This document shows positions 48,032 through 56,897 of a stretch of 64,000 nucleotides of DNA, one piece after another. The stretch lies in assembly GCF_018476905.1 (NCBI RefSeq), contig NZ_JAHCVK010000001.1, positions 992,001 through 1,056,000 on the forward strand. The letters run 5' to 3'. Source of the DNA: Geomobilimonas luticola (GTDB lineage Bacteria > Desulfobacterota > Desulfuromonadia > Geobacterales > Geobacteraceae). Under the pieces are notes generated by a model that saw only the letters and a list, made by a program, of their open reading frames with translations, had not been told where the DNA came from and searched no databases. The stretch's first letter is position 1, and every line of letters starts with the position of its first letter. The translations under genes and the position numbers were made by a program.

Positions 48032-48838
48032 CTATTCACGCCGTGACCGGGATTCCCGCAATTCCCTGGACATCTGCTGGAGCGTCCCGGTCACTTCTTT
48101 CAGTTCTCCTTCGCAGGGGGGGGGCGAGGTTTCAAGGTTGCCGTTTCGCAACTCGGCGGCGTAGCTTCGCAACAACTCGAGCGGGACGAAGACGCTGCGG
48201 CGCAGCAGTGCCGCCACTCCTCCGATCGTGAGGGCAAGGATCATGAGGGTAAAGACGGCCATTCGTTCCCCCATGGTGATGAGGGTCTTTTGCAGTGGTT
48301 CCTGGGAAAGGCCGATATCGAGAGTTCCCAGCACCTTCTGACTCGCGTTGTGGACGTGGCAGGGTGCGGTGTAGCAGGCCGGCTCGTTATAGACTGGGGC
48401 GGTTATGGCCAAAACCTTTCGTCCTTTTTCATTTTTGAACTGCCGGGCCTGATCCATCTTTCCGAGAGTCGTGATCGGTTCCGGGCCGCTGTGGCAACCG
48501 ATGCACCCCTCCGCTTTCTTGTCGACGAAGTGATTCAGTTCGTCGCTTGCGGCAGAGAACATGACAAGCCCCTTCTTGTTGAAGATGCGGACATGCTCCA
48601 CTCCCTGCTGATCGCCGATGTTACGGATGATGTTCCCCACCGTTTCCCGGTCCGACTTGAGCATCGCGTAGCGGGTCGACTTGACGATGGTGTCGGCAAG
48701 ATTCGTGGCATGCTGCACTGCATCCCTCGTCATATCCCGTTTCATGACAGAATAGAGAAGCAGGCAGCAAACCACGACGAAGCCGGTTATGGCAAGGGCG
48801 ACCGGGACAATCGCCCGGGCGGAAAAGCTTTTCGGCAT
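48032..48838 (-). CDS. membrane heme-binding sensor without output domain
   Basis: 268 aa: TM helix (residues 9-32), periplasmic domain with a CIGCH heme site (112-116) and a CYTAPCH (C-x4-CH, 155-161), second TM (about 190-212), then a HAMP-like segment and the end of the protein. The periplasmic domain matches that of the histidine kinase at 55027-56658 in order and motifs, but no kinase, GGDEF or MCP domain follows. It lies 18 bp after the 12-heme cytochrome gene, so it may sense redox state for that cluster by pairing with another protein. Confidence 0.78.
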   Translation of the reverse strand: MPKSFSARAIVPVALAITGFVVVCCLLLYSVMKRDMTRDAVQHATNLADTIVKSTRYAMLKSDRETVGNIIRNIGDQQGVEHVRIFNKKGLVMFSAASDELNHFVDKKAEGCIGCHSGPEPITTLGKMDQARQFKNEKGRKVLAITAPVYNEPACYTAPCHVHNASQKVLGTLDIGLSQEPLQKTLITMGERMAVFTLMILALTIGGVAALLRRSVFVPLELLRSYAAELRNGNLETSPPPCEGELKEVTGTLQQMSRELRESRSRRE

Positions 48839-48856
48839 GACGTATCCTCGCTTACC

Positions 48857-49846
48857 CTACATGTTCGGATGGCATTTGATACAGTCTTCGCGGACGGTGA
48901 AGGCGGTTTTGCCGTCGTGGCATGCTCCGCACGATTTCCCTTCTCCCATGGCCAGCATTGACACCGGCTTGCTTTTCTTCCCCTGGGGGTAGATGCGGGA
49001 ATGGCAGTCGCTGCATTTGTAAAGCCCCATGTGTACCTTGTGGCTGAACCTGGCGTCCCCCGCTCCGGTGACCTTGAAATTCACATCCTTTACCGCATGG
49101 CACTTGCCGCAATCCGCAACGCTGAAGGCATCCTTGCCGTTATGGCAGGCGCCGCACGATTTTCCCTTTTCCATCTCGGCCATGGATACCCGCTTGTTGG
49201 GGCCGGCGGCAAACAGCTTGGTATGGCAATCGCCGCACTGGTGCATTTCAAGGTGTTTCTTGTGGCTGAAGGGGGTGGGGCCGGTTTCTTTAACCTTGAA
49301 GGTAATCTCTTTTACCGGGTGGCAGGCGGTGCATTTGTCGAGGCCGAACGCCTTCTTGCCGTTGTGACAGGCCCCGCAGGATTTTCCCTTGCCCATTTCC
49401 GCCATGGTCACTGGTTTGTTGGCGCCGGTGGCAAAGAGTGCCGGATGGCAGGTGCCGCATGCGGTGGTGGCGGGAAGATGGACTTTGTGGCTGAAGCGGA
49501 CCGGTCCTGTTGCCTTGACCGGCATGATGACGTCCTTGACCATGTGGCATCTGGCGCAATCCTTGAGGGGAAAGGCATCCTTGCCGTTGTGGCAGGCACC
49601 GCAGGATTTTCCCTTGTCCATGTCGGCCATGGTGTAAGTTGTCTTCTTCTTCATGTTGAAAAGGGCGTCGTGACAGGCCTTGCAGTTGTTGTTGATCCCC
49701 TTCTGGCGGATGTGCAGTTTGTGGCTGAAAACCACCTTGCCTCCACCTTTGGTGCTGTAGGTGACGTCCCGCAGGTCCAGAGCAATGGCCGCAATGGCTG
49801 ACAATAAAACGACAAGAGCAGGGAGAAGGATGAAGCGGAATTTCAT
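48857..49846 (-). CDS. periplasmic 12-heme c-type cytochrome (four c7-like modules)
   Basis: 329 aa with a signal peptide and 12 CXXCH motifs arranged as four repeats of three (e.g. CKACH, CGACH, CARCH), each repeat holding FSHK.H and GKSCGACHNGK. This is the class III / c7-type modular design of Geobacter dodecaheme cytochromes. It follows the cytochrome b and 7-heme genes and fits the soluble or attached electron acceptor of a Cbc-type quinol oxidoreductase. A terminator and a strong own promoter precede it, so it can be made independently. AGGAGG lies before ATG. Confidence 0.92.
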   Translation of the reverse strand: MKFRFILLPALVVLLSAIAAIALDLRDVTYSTKGGGKVVFSHKLHIRQKGINNNCKACHDALFNMKKKTTYTMADMDKGKSCGACHNGKDAFPLKDCARCHMVKDVIMPVKATGPVRFSHKVHLPATTACGTCHPALFATGANKPVTMAEMGKGKSCGACHNGKKAFGLDKCTACHPVKEITFKVKETGPTPFSHKKHLEMHQCGDCHTKLFAAGPNKRVSMAEMEKGKSCGACHNGKDAFSVADCGKCHAVKDVNFKVTGAGDARFSHKVHMGLYKCSDCHSRIYPQGKKSKPVSMLAMGEGKSCGACHDGKTAFTVREDCIKCHPNM

Positions 49847-49896
49847 GATTGCCTCCTGTGTGAATGATAGCTGGTTCCCGGGGGGAGTCGGTGAGG

Positions 49897-49925
49897 ATTA
49901 TAAGGAACCGGTGCCAATTAGTCAA
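49897..49925 (-). promoter_or_regulatory. sigma-70 promoter of the 12-heme cytochrome gene
   Basis: On the minus strand TTGACT (49925-49920), 17 bp, TATAAT (49902-49897): strong consensus, 51 bp before the start codon. Confidence 0.75.
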
Positions 49926-49961
49926 ATTTAAATATGTTTACCTAATTTGTCCGATGCCGAC

Positions 49962-49998
49962 ACAAAAACGGCGCTCCGGCAGTTTTGCCGGAGCGCCG
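49962..49998 (-). terminator. intrinsic terminator after the cytochrome b gene
   Basis: On the minus strand CGGCGCTCCGGC-AAAACT-GCCGGAGCGCCG followed by TTTTTG. It splits the cluster into two transcription units. Confidence 0.9.
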
Positions 49999-50018
49999 CG
50001 ACGTCGCAGCGAGGGATG

Positions 50019-50657
50019 TCAGTGATGATCTTCCACCTCTTCCCATCCGTCCCACATCGGCTTGAAGTGGGCGAATGGAGAATGCCCCAGGGTTGCCAGG
50101 TAGATGTGGACGAAGAGGAAGGCGAAGAAGCAGCAGGCGATGAGGAAGTGGGCGCTCACGAGCACCTTGATGCCACCGACGATGAGAATCAGTTCCCGCA
50201 GGGGGGAAACATTCATGAGCAGAATACCGGTCAGAATCACCAGGGGGAGGAGAACCAGCATGATCATGAGGTAGGCGGCCTTCTGCATCGGGTTGAACTT
50301 GTTGTCCGGGGTGCTGTGATGGGGGTTGGGACGTCCCAGGAAGTAGTTGAAGAAGTAGAAGAACGCCTGGCGGAAGATGCCGCTCTTCAGGTCCTCAAGG
50401 TTGGGAACGTAGAGCTTGGCCAGGGTTCCGGCCACGAACATGTAGTAGAAGAGCCAGAGGCCGTACGATATGGAGACTACGATCCCGGCAGTGTTGTGGA
50501 GAGTTATCGCGGACTTGTAGGTGCCGAAGATGTTCACGTATTCGGGAAACCGTATCTGCAGCCCGGTGATGCAGAGGGTGACGATTCCGAGGGCGTTCAG
50601 CCAGTGCCAGATCCTGACCGGCATGGGGGTGAGATAGATATATTCCTTGTGGCTCAT
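50019..50657 (-). CDS. cytochrome b561-type membrane subunit (Cbc-type quinol oxidoreductase)
   Basis: 212 aa, four to five TM helices with His ligands positioned as in b561 / formate-dehydrogenase gamma proteins: RIWHWLNALGI, ITLHNTAGI, SAHFLIACCFFAFLFVHIYL. Expected to oxidise menaquinol and pass electrons to the 7-heme cytochrome encoded immediately before it (stop-start distance 2 bp). Similar three-gene sets in Geobacter are called Cbc complexes; I cannot fix which one. Confidence 0.88.
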   Translation of the reverse strand: MSHKEYIYLTPMPVRIWHWLNALGIVTLCITGLQIRFPEYVNIFGTYKSAITLHNTAGIVVSISYGLWLFYYMFVAGTLAKLYVPNLEDLKSGIFRQAFFYFFNYFLGRPNPHHSTPDNKFNPMQKAAYLMIMLVLLPLVILTGILLMNVSPLRELILIVGGIKVLVSAHFLIACCFFAFLFVHIYLATLGHSPFAHFKPMWDGWEEVEDHH

Positions 50658-50659
50658 GA

Positions 50660-51718
50660 TCAGTGCTCCTTTCTGTTTTTACGGGTCAGGAACCGGAAGG
50701 TGCCGTGGCCGATCGGCATCATGAGTCCTCCGACGAGTATGAGGGCGCCGATGATATTGAGCGGCGTGCTGCGTGTCGAGCCCATCATGTAGAAGTCGGG
50801 GGTTCCGTAGAGGAGGTCGAGCACCGCACCCTTTTCCACGGCAACGCGGTTGTAAGTGCCGTTCTGATCCGGGAATGCCACGTAACTGGTCTGCATGGCT
50901 TTGGGTCCGGAGGCGTGACAGAACGAGCAGTCCCACCGATTATCGAGAATCTGGTAGCTATGGGTTACAACTTCCGGGGTCATCATTCCCCAGAGGCGCA
51001 TGTTTTTCTTGCGGGCTTCACGGTTGAACGTCCGGAGTTCCTGCAGGGAAATGAGGCCATCCCCGTTCTTGTCCACCAGGCTTCGGACATCTTTCCCTTC
51101 CGGCACAAGGCTGGCGAGTTCTGGATATGAGGCGACTTTGAAGTCGGCGTGGTTTTGCTTTGCCGGGCGATCCTGGATGTAAAGGGTGATCACATAGTTT
51201 GTGGAGCCTGTGTGGCAGGTAATGCAGGGAATCGCATCGATGTGAAGGTCGGCCTGGGGCAGCCACTTGGTGTGGCTGGTGACGATCTTTTTCGTATCGT
51301 GGCATTTGGCGCACTGGGCATTGATATCATCGCCCGACACGCTCAAGGGCTTTTTGACAGCATGGGGGTTGTGGCAGTCGGCACAGGCAGCCTTGCTGCC
51401 ATGGAGACTCTGGGCATATTCGGTCTGGATATTGCCGTGGCACTCCTTGCACCTGGCTTTCGGCGGCCTGAAACCATCCTGCGGATGGCCGGGAGTGACC
51501 CCTTCGTGGCAAGAGGTGCAGCCGATCATGGCGTGGGTTGTGGCTGCGAACTTGGCCGCATCGACATAAAGCCGCTCTTCCCCTTTGCCGATGATTTCTT
51601 TGCTGCCATGGCAGCCGAGACATTTTTCGTTCTCCGCTCCCGTAGCGGCTGCGACGCTGACTACCGACAGCACCAGCATGATTAGATACGACATGAGCCT
51701 GCATGATTGCATATTCAC
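50660..51718 (-). CDS. membrane-anchored 7-heme c-type cytochrome
   Basis: 352 aa: signal peptide, seven CXXCH motifs (CLGCH, CTSCH, CKECH, CADCH, CAKCH, CITCH, CSFCH), a segment with an EF-hand-like [12 protein letters not shown] loop between hemes six and seven, and a C-terminal TM helix ([17 protein letters not shown]) with a short basic cytoplasmic tail. The calcium-loop-like element is unusual in a cytochrome. Start GTG 51718 has GGAGG at ideal distance. Forms the heme partner of the adjacent cytochrome b. Confidence 0.9.
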   Translation of the reverse strand: MNMQSCRLMSYLIMLVLSVVSVAAATGAENEKCLGCHGSKEIIGKGEERLYVDAAKFAATTHAMIGCTSCHEGVTPGHPQDGFRPPKARCKECHGNIQTEYAQSLHGSKAACADCHNPHAVKKPLSVSGDDINAQCAKCHDTKKIVTSHTKWLPQADLHIDAIPCITCHTGSTNYVITLYIQDRPAKQNHADFKVASYPELASLVPEGKDVRSLVDKNGDGLISLQELRTFNREARKKNMRLWGMMTPEVVTHSYQILDNRWDCSFCHASGPKAMQTSYVAFPDQNGTYNRVAVEKGAVLDLLYGTPDFYMMGSTRSTPLNIIGALILVGGLMMPIGHGTFRFLTRKNRKEH

Positions 51719-51794
51719 GAGTTTCCTCCTTCTCCGTACCGGTATTGGCGTCGTGCAGATGACGAGGCGGTGTCACGGTGTTTACTCTTGATTC

Positions 51795-52031
51795 TCACTC
51801 GGTCGCGTTATCGGTTACCTCTGCCGACGCTTCTTCACCCTTGCGGGGGGAGCGGAAGGTGACGATGAGTGCCCTGATTCCGTGGGGTACGATGATCAAG
51901 GCGCAGTACGCTACGAAAATCCAGAAAACGATCCCGATCAGATCGTCGGGCGGCCCCTCAGCGGCATGGGATGGCAGGGCGGATGTCACTGCCAGTGCGA
52001 CCAGTGGTGCTATGTGTCTAATTCCGTTCAT
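51795..52031 (-). CDS. small membrane protein 3 of the cytochrome operon, 78 aa
   Basis: Signal peptide (MNGIRHIAPLVALAVTSALP), short acidic periplasmic stretch, and one TM helix (IGIVFWIFVAYCALIIVPHG) with a charged tail. The helix pattern WIF-x4-ALII-x-P is shared with the 78-aa and 82-aa proteins upstream, so the three are paralogues. GGAGG precedes ATG. Confidence 0.75.
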   Translation of the reverse strand: MNGIRHIAPLVALAVTSALPSHAAEGPPDDLIGIVFWIFVAYCALIIVPHGIRALIVTFRSPRKGEEASAEVTDNATE

Positions 52032-52073
52032 GTCAACCTCCCGCGTCAGTTGCCGGACGGTTCTGTCGGTGCA

Positions 52074-52310
52074 TTACTTCGTCGTGGTCTGGTGTGCCAT
52101 GTCCTTTTCTTTGCCGAGTGCTTTTGCGAACCCGAGCGTCACGAGAATGGCAGGAATCAGCTGGGCGGCTATGATGAGGGCACAGAAACCGAGGAAGATC
52201 CAGACAAAGAGTCCACTGTTGTCTTCCCGTGCACCCGAGGCTGCGAATGCTGAGGATGTGGAGCCGATGACCATTGCCAATGCACTTTTCAAAGTTGTTC
52301 CCGTTTTCAT
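52074..52310 (-). CDS. small membrane protein 2 of the cytochrome operon, 78 aa
   Basis: Signal peptide, ASGAREDNSG linker, one TM helix (LFVWIFLGFCALIIAAQLIP) and a basic C-terminus. Clear paralogue of the 82-aa protein at 52802 (ASGAESEGNG, LFLGFGALIIAFQLVP). Start ATG 52310 after GGAGGACGTC; the open frame to 52412 overlaps the receiver gene and is not used. Confidence 0.78.
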   Translation of the reverse strand: MKTGTTLKSALAMVIGSTSSAFAASGAREDNSGLFVWIFLGFCALIIAAQLIPAILVTLGFAKALGKEKDMAHQTTTK

Positions 52311-52363
52311 GACGTCCTCCTTGAGCTGTCGTTTGTTATGTCCTGCTGCACGAAGGCAGCGAT

Positions 52364-52750
52364 TTACCATTTGTGGTTGGCCTGCAACTGGTTGATGTTC
52401 TCGAAGGCGCACTGCACCGCCTCGCGGATTTCGTCCTTGTCCTGCTTAAGAGCGTGAAAGAAAATACCCTCGCGCCGTACCTTGCGAATCAAGGGGAGAG
52501 ATACTTCGTCGGAGACCAGGATGATGGTCAGGTTACGGTTGCATTTTTTAAGGAGCGGAATAAGGTCAACTGCCGTAAGCTCGTCAAACTCGTTCCCGAG
52601 GATAACCACTTGTGCGGATTTTTTCAGGATTCCGTACAGGGCGGTGACCGCCGAATTTGTTACCGTTACATTGTATCCGGCCTCGATAAAGATGTCGGCC
52701 ATCTGTTTACGGGCATCCACGTCTTTGTCTGCAATGAGAAGTCCTAACAT
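52364..52750 (-). CDS. degenerate response-regulator receiver domain (stand-alone)
   Basis: 128 aa with the receiver fold: acidic LLIADKD at the N-terminus, TIILVSDE at strand 4, and ALKQD carrying the conserved Lys at strand 5. The phospho-acceptor position is Gly52 (VVILGNEF where VLLD is expected), so Asp phosphorylation is not possible. It sits between two paralogous small membrane protein genes in the sigma-54-driven operon, which suggests a structural or protein-binding role in this system. Confidence 0.78.
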   Translation of the reverse strand: MLGLLIADKDVDARKQMADIFIEAGYNVTVTNSAVTALYGILKKSAQVVILGNEFDELTAVDLIPLLKKCNRNLTIILVSDEVSLPLIRKVRREGIFFHALKQDKDEIREAVQCAFENINQLQANHKW

Positions 52751-52801
52751 TGCCGTGTCCCTCTCTTTCCAGGTATCAGTCCAGGGGGCATGGTGAAGCC
52801 C

Positions 52802-53050
52802 TCAGGCAGATTCCCCGCCTTTGCTTCCCTTTGCCAGAGACGTTTCGCCGACGGATTTGGAGAACATTCCCTTGAGCATGGACCCGAACAGGATCATACC
52901 GGGCACCAGCTGGAAGGCGATGATGAGAGCGCCGAAGCCAAGGAACAGGGTAACCAGCAGACCGTTTCCTTCAGATTCGGCACCGGAAGCGGCGACTGCT
53001 GACGAACAGGCTATCAGGAGCATGGCAATGATGTTGGTTAATGTTTTCAT
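52802..53050 (-). CDS. small membrane protein 1 of the cytochrome operon, 82 aa
   Basis: Signal peptide (MKTLTNIIAMLLIACSSAVA), ASGAESEGNG linker, one TM helix (LLVTLFLGFGALIIAFQLVP), then a Ser/Lys/Gly-rich tail. Paralogue of the proteins at 52074 and 51795. First gene after the sigma-54 promoter; GGAGGACGTC before ATG matches the leader of its paralogue, pointing to tandem duplication. Confidence 0.78.
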   Translation of the reverse strand: MKTLTNIIAMLLIACSSAVAASGAESEGNGLLVTLFLGFGALIIAFQLVPGMILFGSMLKGMFSKSVGETSLAKGSKGGESA

Positions 53051-53098
53051 GACGTCCTCCTTGTTGATCCATCTGTGTGGCGTTTCTGTCTTGGTATG

Positions 53099-53114
53099 TG
53101 CACTGGTCGTGCCA
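53099..53114 (-). promoter_or_regulatory. sigma-54 (RpoN) promoter of the small-protein/cytochrome operon
   Basis: On the minus strand TGGCACGACCAGTGCA: the GG (-24) and GC (-12) elements have the required 10-bp gap. It lies about 50 bp before the first gene. Confidence 0.72.
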
Positions 53115-53191
53115 TGATGAATCTCATTTTATTAAATATCTTTAACTGGCTGTTTTTTTGAAGATAATTCTTGCAGGGGAGTTGGTGGGGC

Positions 53192-53235
53192 ATGCGCTAA
53201 CATCACAAAATGTATAGTTTGCGTATGCGGTAACA
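53192..53235. promoter_or_regulatory. candidate enhancer sites for an NtrC-type activator
   Basis: ATGCGCTAACA (53192-53202) and ATGCGGTAACA (53225-53235) are direct repeats 33 bp apart (three helical turns), roughly 105-150 bp upstream of the predicted sigma-54 start. The remainder of the 53051-53596 gap shows nothing else clear. Confidence 0.45.
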
Positions 53236-53596
53236 GGAGGGGAGTACCTGCTCGTGTAGGACGGTTAAAGAGGGACGTTTCTCGTGAAAACAAGGAGTTA
53301 TGGTGATATCGGTGAGGTGCATAAAAAAAATATACTCACGTTGGCAGGTGAATATGCTGTGGGAAATTGCCGCAAAGTGTTGCCCTGTGCTGTTTTACAG
53401 GCTATTCCGGGCTTTCCGGGGGCATGTTTCCCGGTATTTATAAGGTTTGACTTGTGGGGCCAAATACGGTATTTTTTTGAAAAAGTTCATTATAGTCTGC
53501 AAACTGGCGGCAGTTCGGCGTTCAGGATTATGACTGTCTCCAGAGTGAAGTCCGGCAGGCCGGTAGCCACGACAATGGAAGAAGGGAGCTACAGTA

Positions 53597-55012
53597 ATGG
53601 AAGTAATCGATGTCCTCGTGGTGGATGACGAAGCGATTATCCGTGAAGGGCTCAAGCGGATTCTGGAGCATGCAGGGTATAATGTCGCGAGTTCGGCCAG
53701 CGGCCAGCATGCGCTTGAGTGCATGCAGGAAGAAAACTTCGGGCTCGTGATTACCGACCTTAAAATGCCGGGTATGAGCGGGATGGAGGTGCTCAAGGCG
53801 ATCAAGGTTCTGCAGCCTGAAGTTCCGGTTATCATCATTACCGGCTATTCCACGGTGGATACCGCGGTTGAGGCTATGAAGAATGGTGCGTTCGATTACA
53901 TCGCAAAGCCGTTCACTCCCGACCAGATTCTTGAAAAGGTGCGCAAGGCTCTCGAGCAAAAGGCGATGATGCAGGAAAATTTCTGTCTGAAGAAAGAGCT
54001 TGGAGAACATAACGGCTTCGACATGTTCATCGGCGAAAGCCGCGAGATGCAAAAGGTCTACCGGCGGATCATGCAGGTAGCACCCACCGACAGTACCGTC
54101 CTGGTTACCGGAGAATCCGGGACGGGAAAAGAACTCGTGGCGCAGGCGATCCACCGGCACAGCAAACGCAGGGACCAACCCTTTGTGGCGGTGGACTGTA
54201 CCTCCCTGTCGGAGAATCTTCTCGAGAGCGAACTGTTCGGCCACATCAAGGGCTCTTTCACCGGTGCCATTCAGACAAAAACCGGTCTCTTCAAGGTTGC
54301 CGACGGCGGCACGCTTTTCCTCGACGAGGTTGCCAACATCAGCCTCACCACCCAGGCCAAACTGCTGCGGGTCCTGCAGGAACGGGAGATAACCCCCATA
54401 GGTGGCACCCAGCCGGTTTCAATCGACATCCGGCTGGTGGCGGCGAGCAACAAGGGGCTGCGTGAGATGGTGGCCAATGGCACCTTTCGGGAGGACCTCT
54501 TCTTCCGGCTCAACATAATTCCCATCGACCTCCCTCCCTTGCGAGAGCGAACCGGGGATATCCCCCTTCTCATTGGCCACTTTCTCCGGCAGTTTTCCGA
54601 GGAAATGGGAAAAGACCTCAAAGGGATTGCTCCCGATGCGCGGTCAGTCCTGGAGGAATATCCCTATCCGGGGAATGTTCGGGAACTGGAAAACATCATT
54701 GAACGGGCTGTCGTGCTGGCAGAAGGGGGTGTCATCCAGCGGGAAGACCTGGAAATGCAGGTGGCAGGCGAGGAGCAGCCGGAGCAGGCTGGCGATTACG
54801 TACCGTTGAATGCCGACGAACTCAAGGAAACCAAGCGTCAGATACGGGAACGGGCGGTAGAGCCAATTGAGAAGGCCTTTGTTCTCCATGCCCTCAAACG
54901 GAATAACTGGAATATCACCCGGGCGGCCGAGGAAACCGGGATGCTTCGTCCCAATTTCCAGGCACTCCTGAAGAAACTCAAGATTTCGGTCCGGAACGAA
55001 GCCAACAGCTGA
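53597..55012 (+). CDS. sigma-54-dependent response regulator (NtrC family)
   Basis: 471 aa: receiver (phospho-acceptor Asp54 in VITDLKMPG), AAA+ sigma-54 activator with Walker A GESGTGKE, the sigma-54 contact loop as GSFTGA instead of the usual GAFTGA, Walker B GGTLFLDEV, and a C-terminal Fis-type HTH (WNITRAAEETGMLRPNFQALLKKL). It is divergent from the sigma-54 promoter at 53099-53114 and convergent with the heme-sensing kinase gene, its probable partner. Likely activator of the cytochrome operon. Confidence 0.92.
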   Translation: MEVIDVLVVDDEAIIREGLKRILEHAGYNVASSASGQHALECMQEENFGLVITDLKMPGMSGMEVLKAIKVLQPEVPVIIITGYSTVDTAVEAMKNGAFDYIAKPFTPDQILEKVRKALEQKAMMQENFCLKKELGEHNGFDMFIGESREMQKVYRRIMQVAPTDSTVLVTGESGTGKELVAQAIHRHSKRRDQPFVAVDCTSLSENLLESELFGHIKGSFTGAIQTKTGLFKVADGGTLFLDEVANISLTTQAKLLRVLQEREITPIGGTQPVSIDIRLVAASNKGLREMVANGTFREDLFFRLNIIPIDLPPLRERTGDIPLLIGHFLRQFSEEMGKDLKGIAPDARSVLEEYPYPGNVRELENIIERAVVLAEGGVIQREDLEMQVAGEEQPEQAGDYVPLNADELKETKRQIRERAVEPIEKAFVLHALKRNNWNITRAAEETGMLRPNFQALLKKLKISVRNEANS

Positions 55013-55026
55013 CGGCCGGGACAGTC

Positions 55027-56658
55027 CTACAGCACAGCCGATGAGGGCATATCCGCATCGGATCTTCCCGTTGAATGTTCAACGCTCTCCCCATCCGAAG
55101 GGAGTGGTAGCCGGATGGTAAACACAGTTCCCACCCCCACGGTGCTCTGCACCTCGATATTCCCTCCGTGGCTCTCGACAATCCCGTAAGACACTGCCAA
55201 TCCAAGACCGGTCCCCAAATTTTCCTTGGTGGTAAAGAACGGATCGAAAATCTTACCGAGGTTTTCTTCCGGGATGCCGCAACCCGTGTCGCTGATGCTG
55301 ACGAACAGCCTGTTGTCACCACATGTCAGACCGGTAGCGACGGTCAGTTTTCCTCCCGATGCCATGGCATGGCTGGCATTGAGCAGCATGTTCACGAGAA
55401 CCTGCTCGATCTGGTTTGGATCGACGAGAACCTGGGGGAGCGTGTGCTGGTATTCCCTGACGACCGTTATGTCGTGGAAGCTCGACTGGTGCGTTACCAG
55501 GTCAAGACTGGCATCGATGAGGTCGTTAATCTGGGTCGGAATCTTGTGGGGTACCGATTCGCGGGCGAAGTCGAGAAGCCCGCGGACAATCTTGGCGCAG
55601 CGCTGGGTTTCCCGCCGGATCTTTTCCAGATCGTCCTTGAGTTCCGGATTGAGACGGGGGTCGTCTCCGACGAGGGAAGAGAATACCAGTATCCCGGTCA
55701 GGGGGTTATTGATCTCATGGGCGATGCCTGCCACCAGTTCTCCCAGTGAGGCGAGCTTTTCCGAGCGGATCAACTGGTCCTGGATCTGCTTCAACTGATG
55801 GGTGCGCTCCTCGACCTTGACTTCAAGATTCCGTCCCCAGTCTTCAAGCTCGTCGCGGGCTTTTTTCAGACTGATGGTCATGGTGTTGAAAGAGCTGGCC
55901 AGTTCTCCCAGTTCATCGCTTGAGGAGGTGAGGACTTTGGAGTTCAGTTCACCGCGGGCGAGGAGGTTGGTGTGCTTGAGAAGCTGCTTGACCGGACGGC
56001 TCACCAGTGCCTGGGTGCACAGGGTGATGCTGAGCCAGATGAGCAGCAAGAGAAAGACCGTCAGCGAAGTGAATTTATACCGGTAGGAACTGGTGATGGC
56101 CATGACCTTATCGAGGGACACCACGACATCAAGTACCCCCAGGACCCGGAAATTTTCCGGGTGAAAGTGGCATTTGGCCGTGTAACAACTCTCCTCATTG
56201 TAGATGGCCTTTGCCAGTCCCAGCACCTGCTTTCCCTGGGCATTCGTGAAAAAGCGGCTCCTGTTCATGGTTGATGCATGGGTCAGGGGGGTTGCTCCGG
56301 AATGGCACATATTGCAGGCGGCAGCCTTCTTGTCGACAAAAGTGCCGATCTCGTCGTCCCGGGTGGAATAGATGATGCGTCCGTCTTTGTTGATCAGCCG
56401 GATGCTTTCGATACCGTTCTGGGTCCCCACCTCCTGGATCATCTGGTACGCACGCAGCCGGTCGTCGTCCAGCATCTGGTGGTGAGTGGTCTTAATGATG
56501 GCCTCGCTCAGGTTTTCCGCATCGGAGACGGCTTCCTGGAGAAAAATTTCTTCCAGCGTTTCGATGTTGATATAGGCAAAGATAGCCATGAATACCAGCA
56601 GGACGAGACTGGTCGATATGGCAAGCTTGGCTATGAGGCTGAGGCGAAGGGTCTGCAA
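55027..56658 (-). CDS. heme-binding membrane sensor histidine kinase
   Basis: 543 aa: TM helix (9-31), periplasmic sensor with CNMCH (115-119) and CYTAKCH (158-164), TM (about 197-216), HAMP, a short coiled coil, HisKA with His314 in GIAHEINNPLTG, and HATPase_c with SDTGCGIP and GTGLGLAV. The c-type heme sites suggest that it senses periplasmic redox state. The sensor is paralogous to the 268-aa protein at 48032. The gene ends 14 bp from the end of the NtrC-type regulator gene (tail to tail). Confidence 0.92.
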   Translation of the reverse strand: MQTLRLSLIAKLAISTSLVLLVFMAIFAYINIETLEEIFLQEAVSDAENLSEAIIKTTHHQMLDDDRLRAYQMIQEVGTQNGIESIRLINKDGRIIYSTRDDEIGTFVDKKAAACNMCHSGATPLTHASTMNRSRFFTNAQGKQVLGLAKAIYNEESCYTAKCHFHPENFRVLGVLDVVVSLDKVMAITSSYRYKFTSLTVFLLLLIWLSITLCTQALVSRPVKQLLKHTNLLARGELNSKVLTSSSDELGELASSFNTMTISLKKARDELEDWGRNLEVKVEERTHQLKQIQDQLIRSEKLASLGELVAGIAHEINNPLTGILVFSSLVGDDPRLNPELKDDLEKIRRETQRCAKIVRGLLDFARESVPHKIPTQINDLIDASLDLVTHQSSFHDITVVREYQHTLPQVLVDPNQIEQVLVNMLLNASHAMASGGKLTVATGLTCGDNRLFVSISDTGCGIPEENLGKIFDPFFTTKENLGTGLGLAVSYGIVESHGGNIEVQSTVGVGTVFTIRLPLPSDGESVEHSTGRSDADMPSSAVL

Positions 56659-56897
56659 GATGAGGTCCTGTCATTTCAGACAAGGTGGCAAAACTGTATA
56701 TTAGATTACATTAAAGTATAAAATCACTATTCGTCAAGAGTTTATCGTCGCCATGGGGAATTACCATGCCGGTCGCGCGCTTCTTCCCCTGTCCCATCCC
56801 AACTTCGTGTGCTATGTCCCTGTTCCCCTGCAGATATTGACTTGTCGCCATAAATGGTGTACCCTCAACCTCCTTAATTCATGCAAAATCAAGGGGA

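Noticed and set aside
53333-53352. Sigma-54-like TTGGCAGGTGAATATGC on the plus strand
   Set aside because: The GG-to-GC spacing is one base too long, so it is not a functional -24/-12 by the usual rule.
53284-53628. 114-codon open frame before the NtrC-type regulator
   Set aside because: No ribosome binding site, odd composition, and it runs into the regulator start; the region is better explained as promoter and enhancer DNA.
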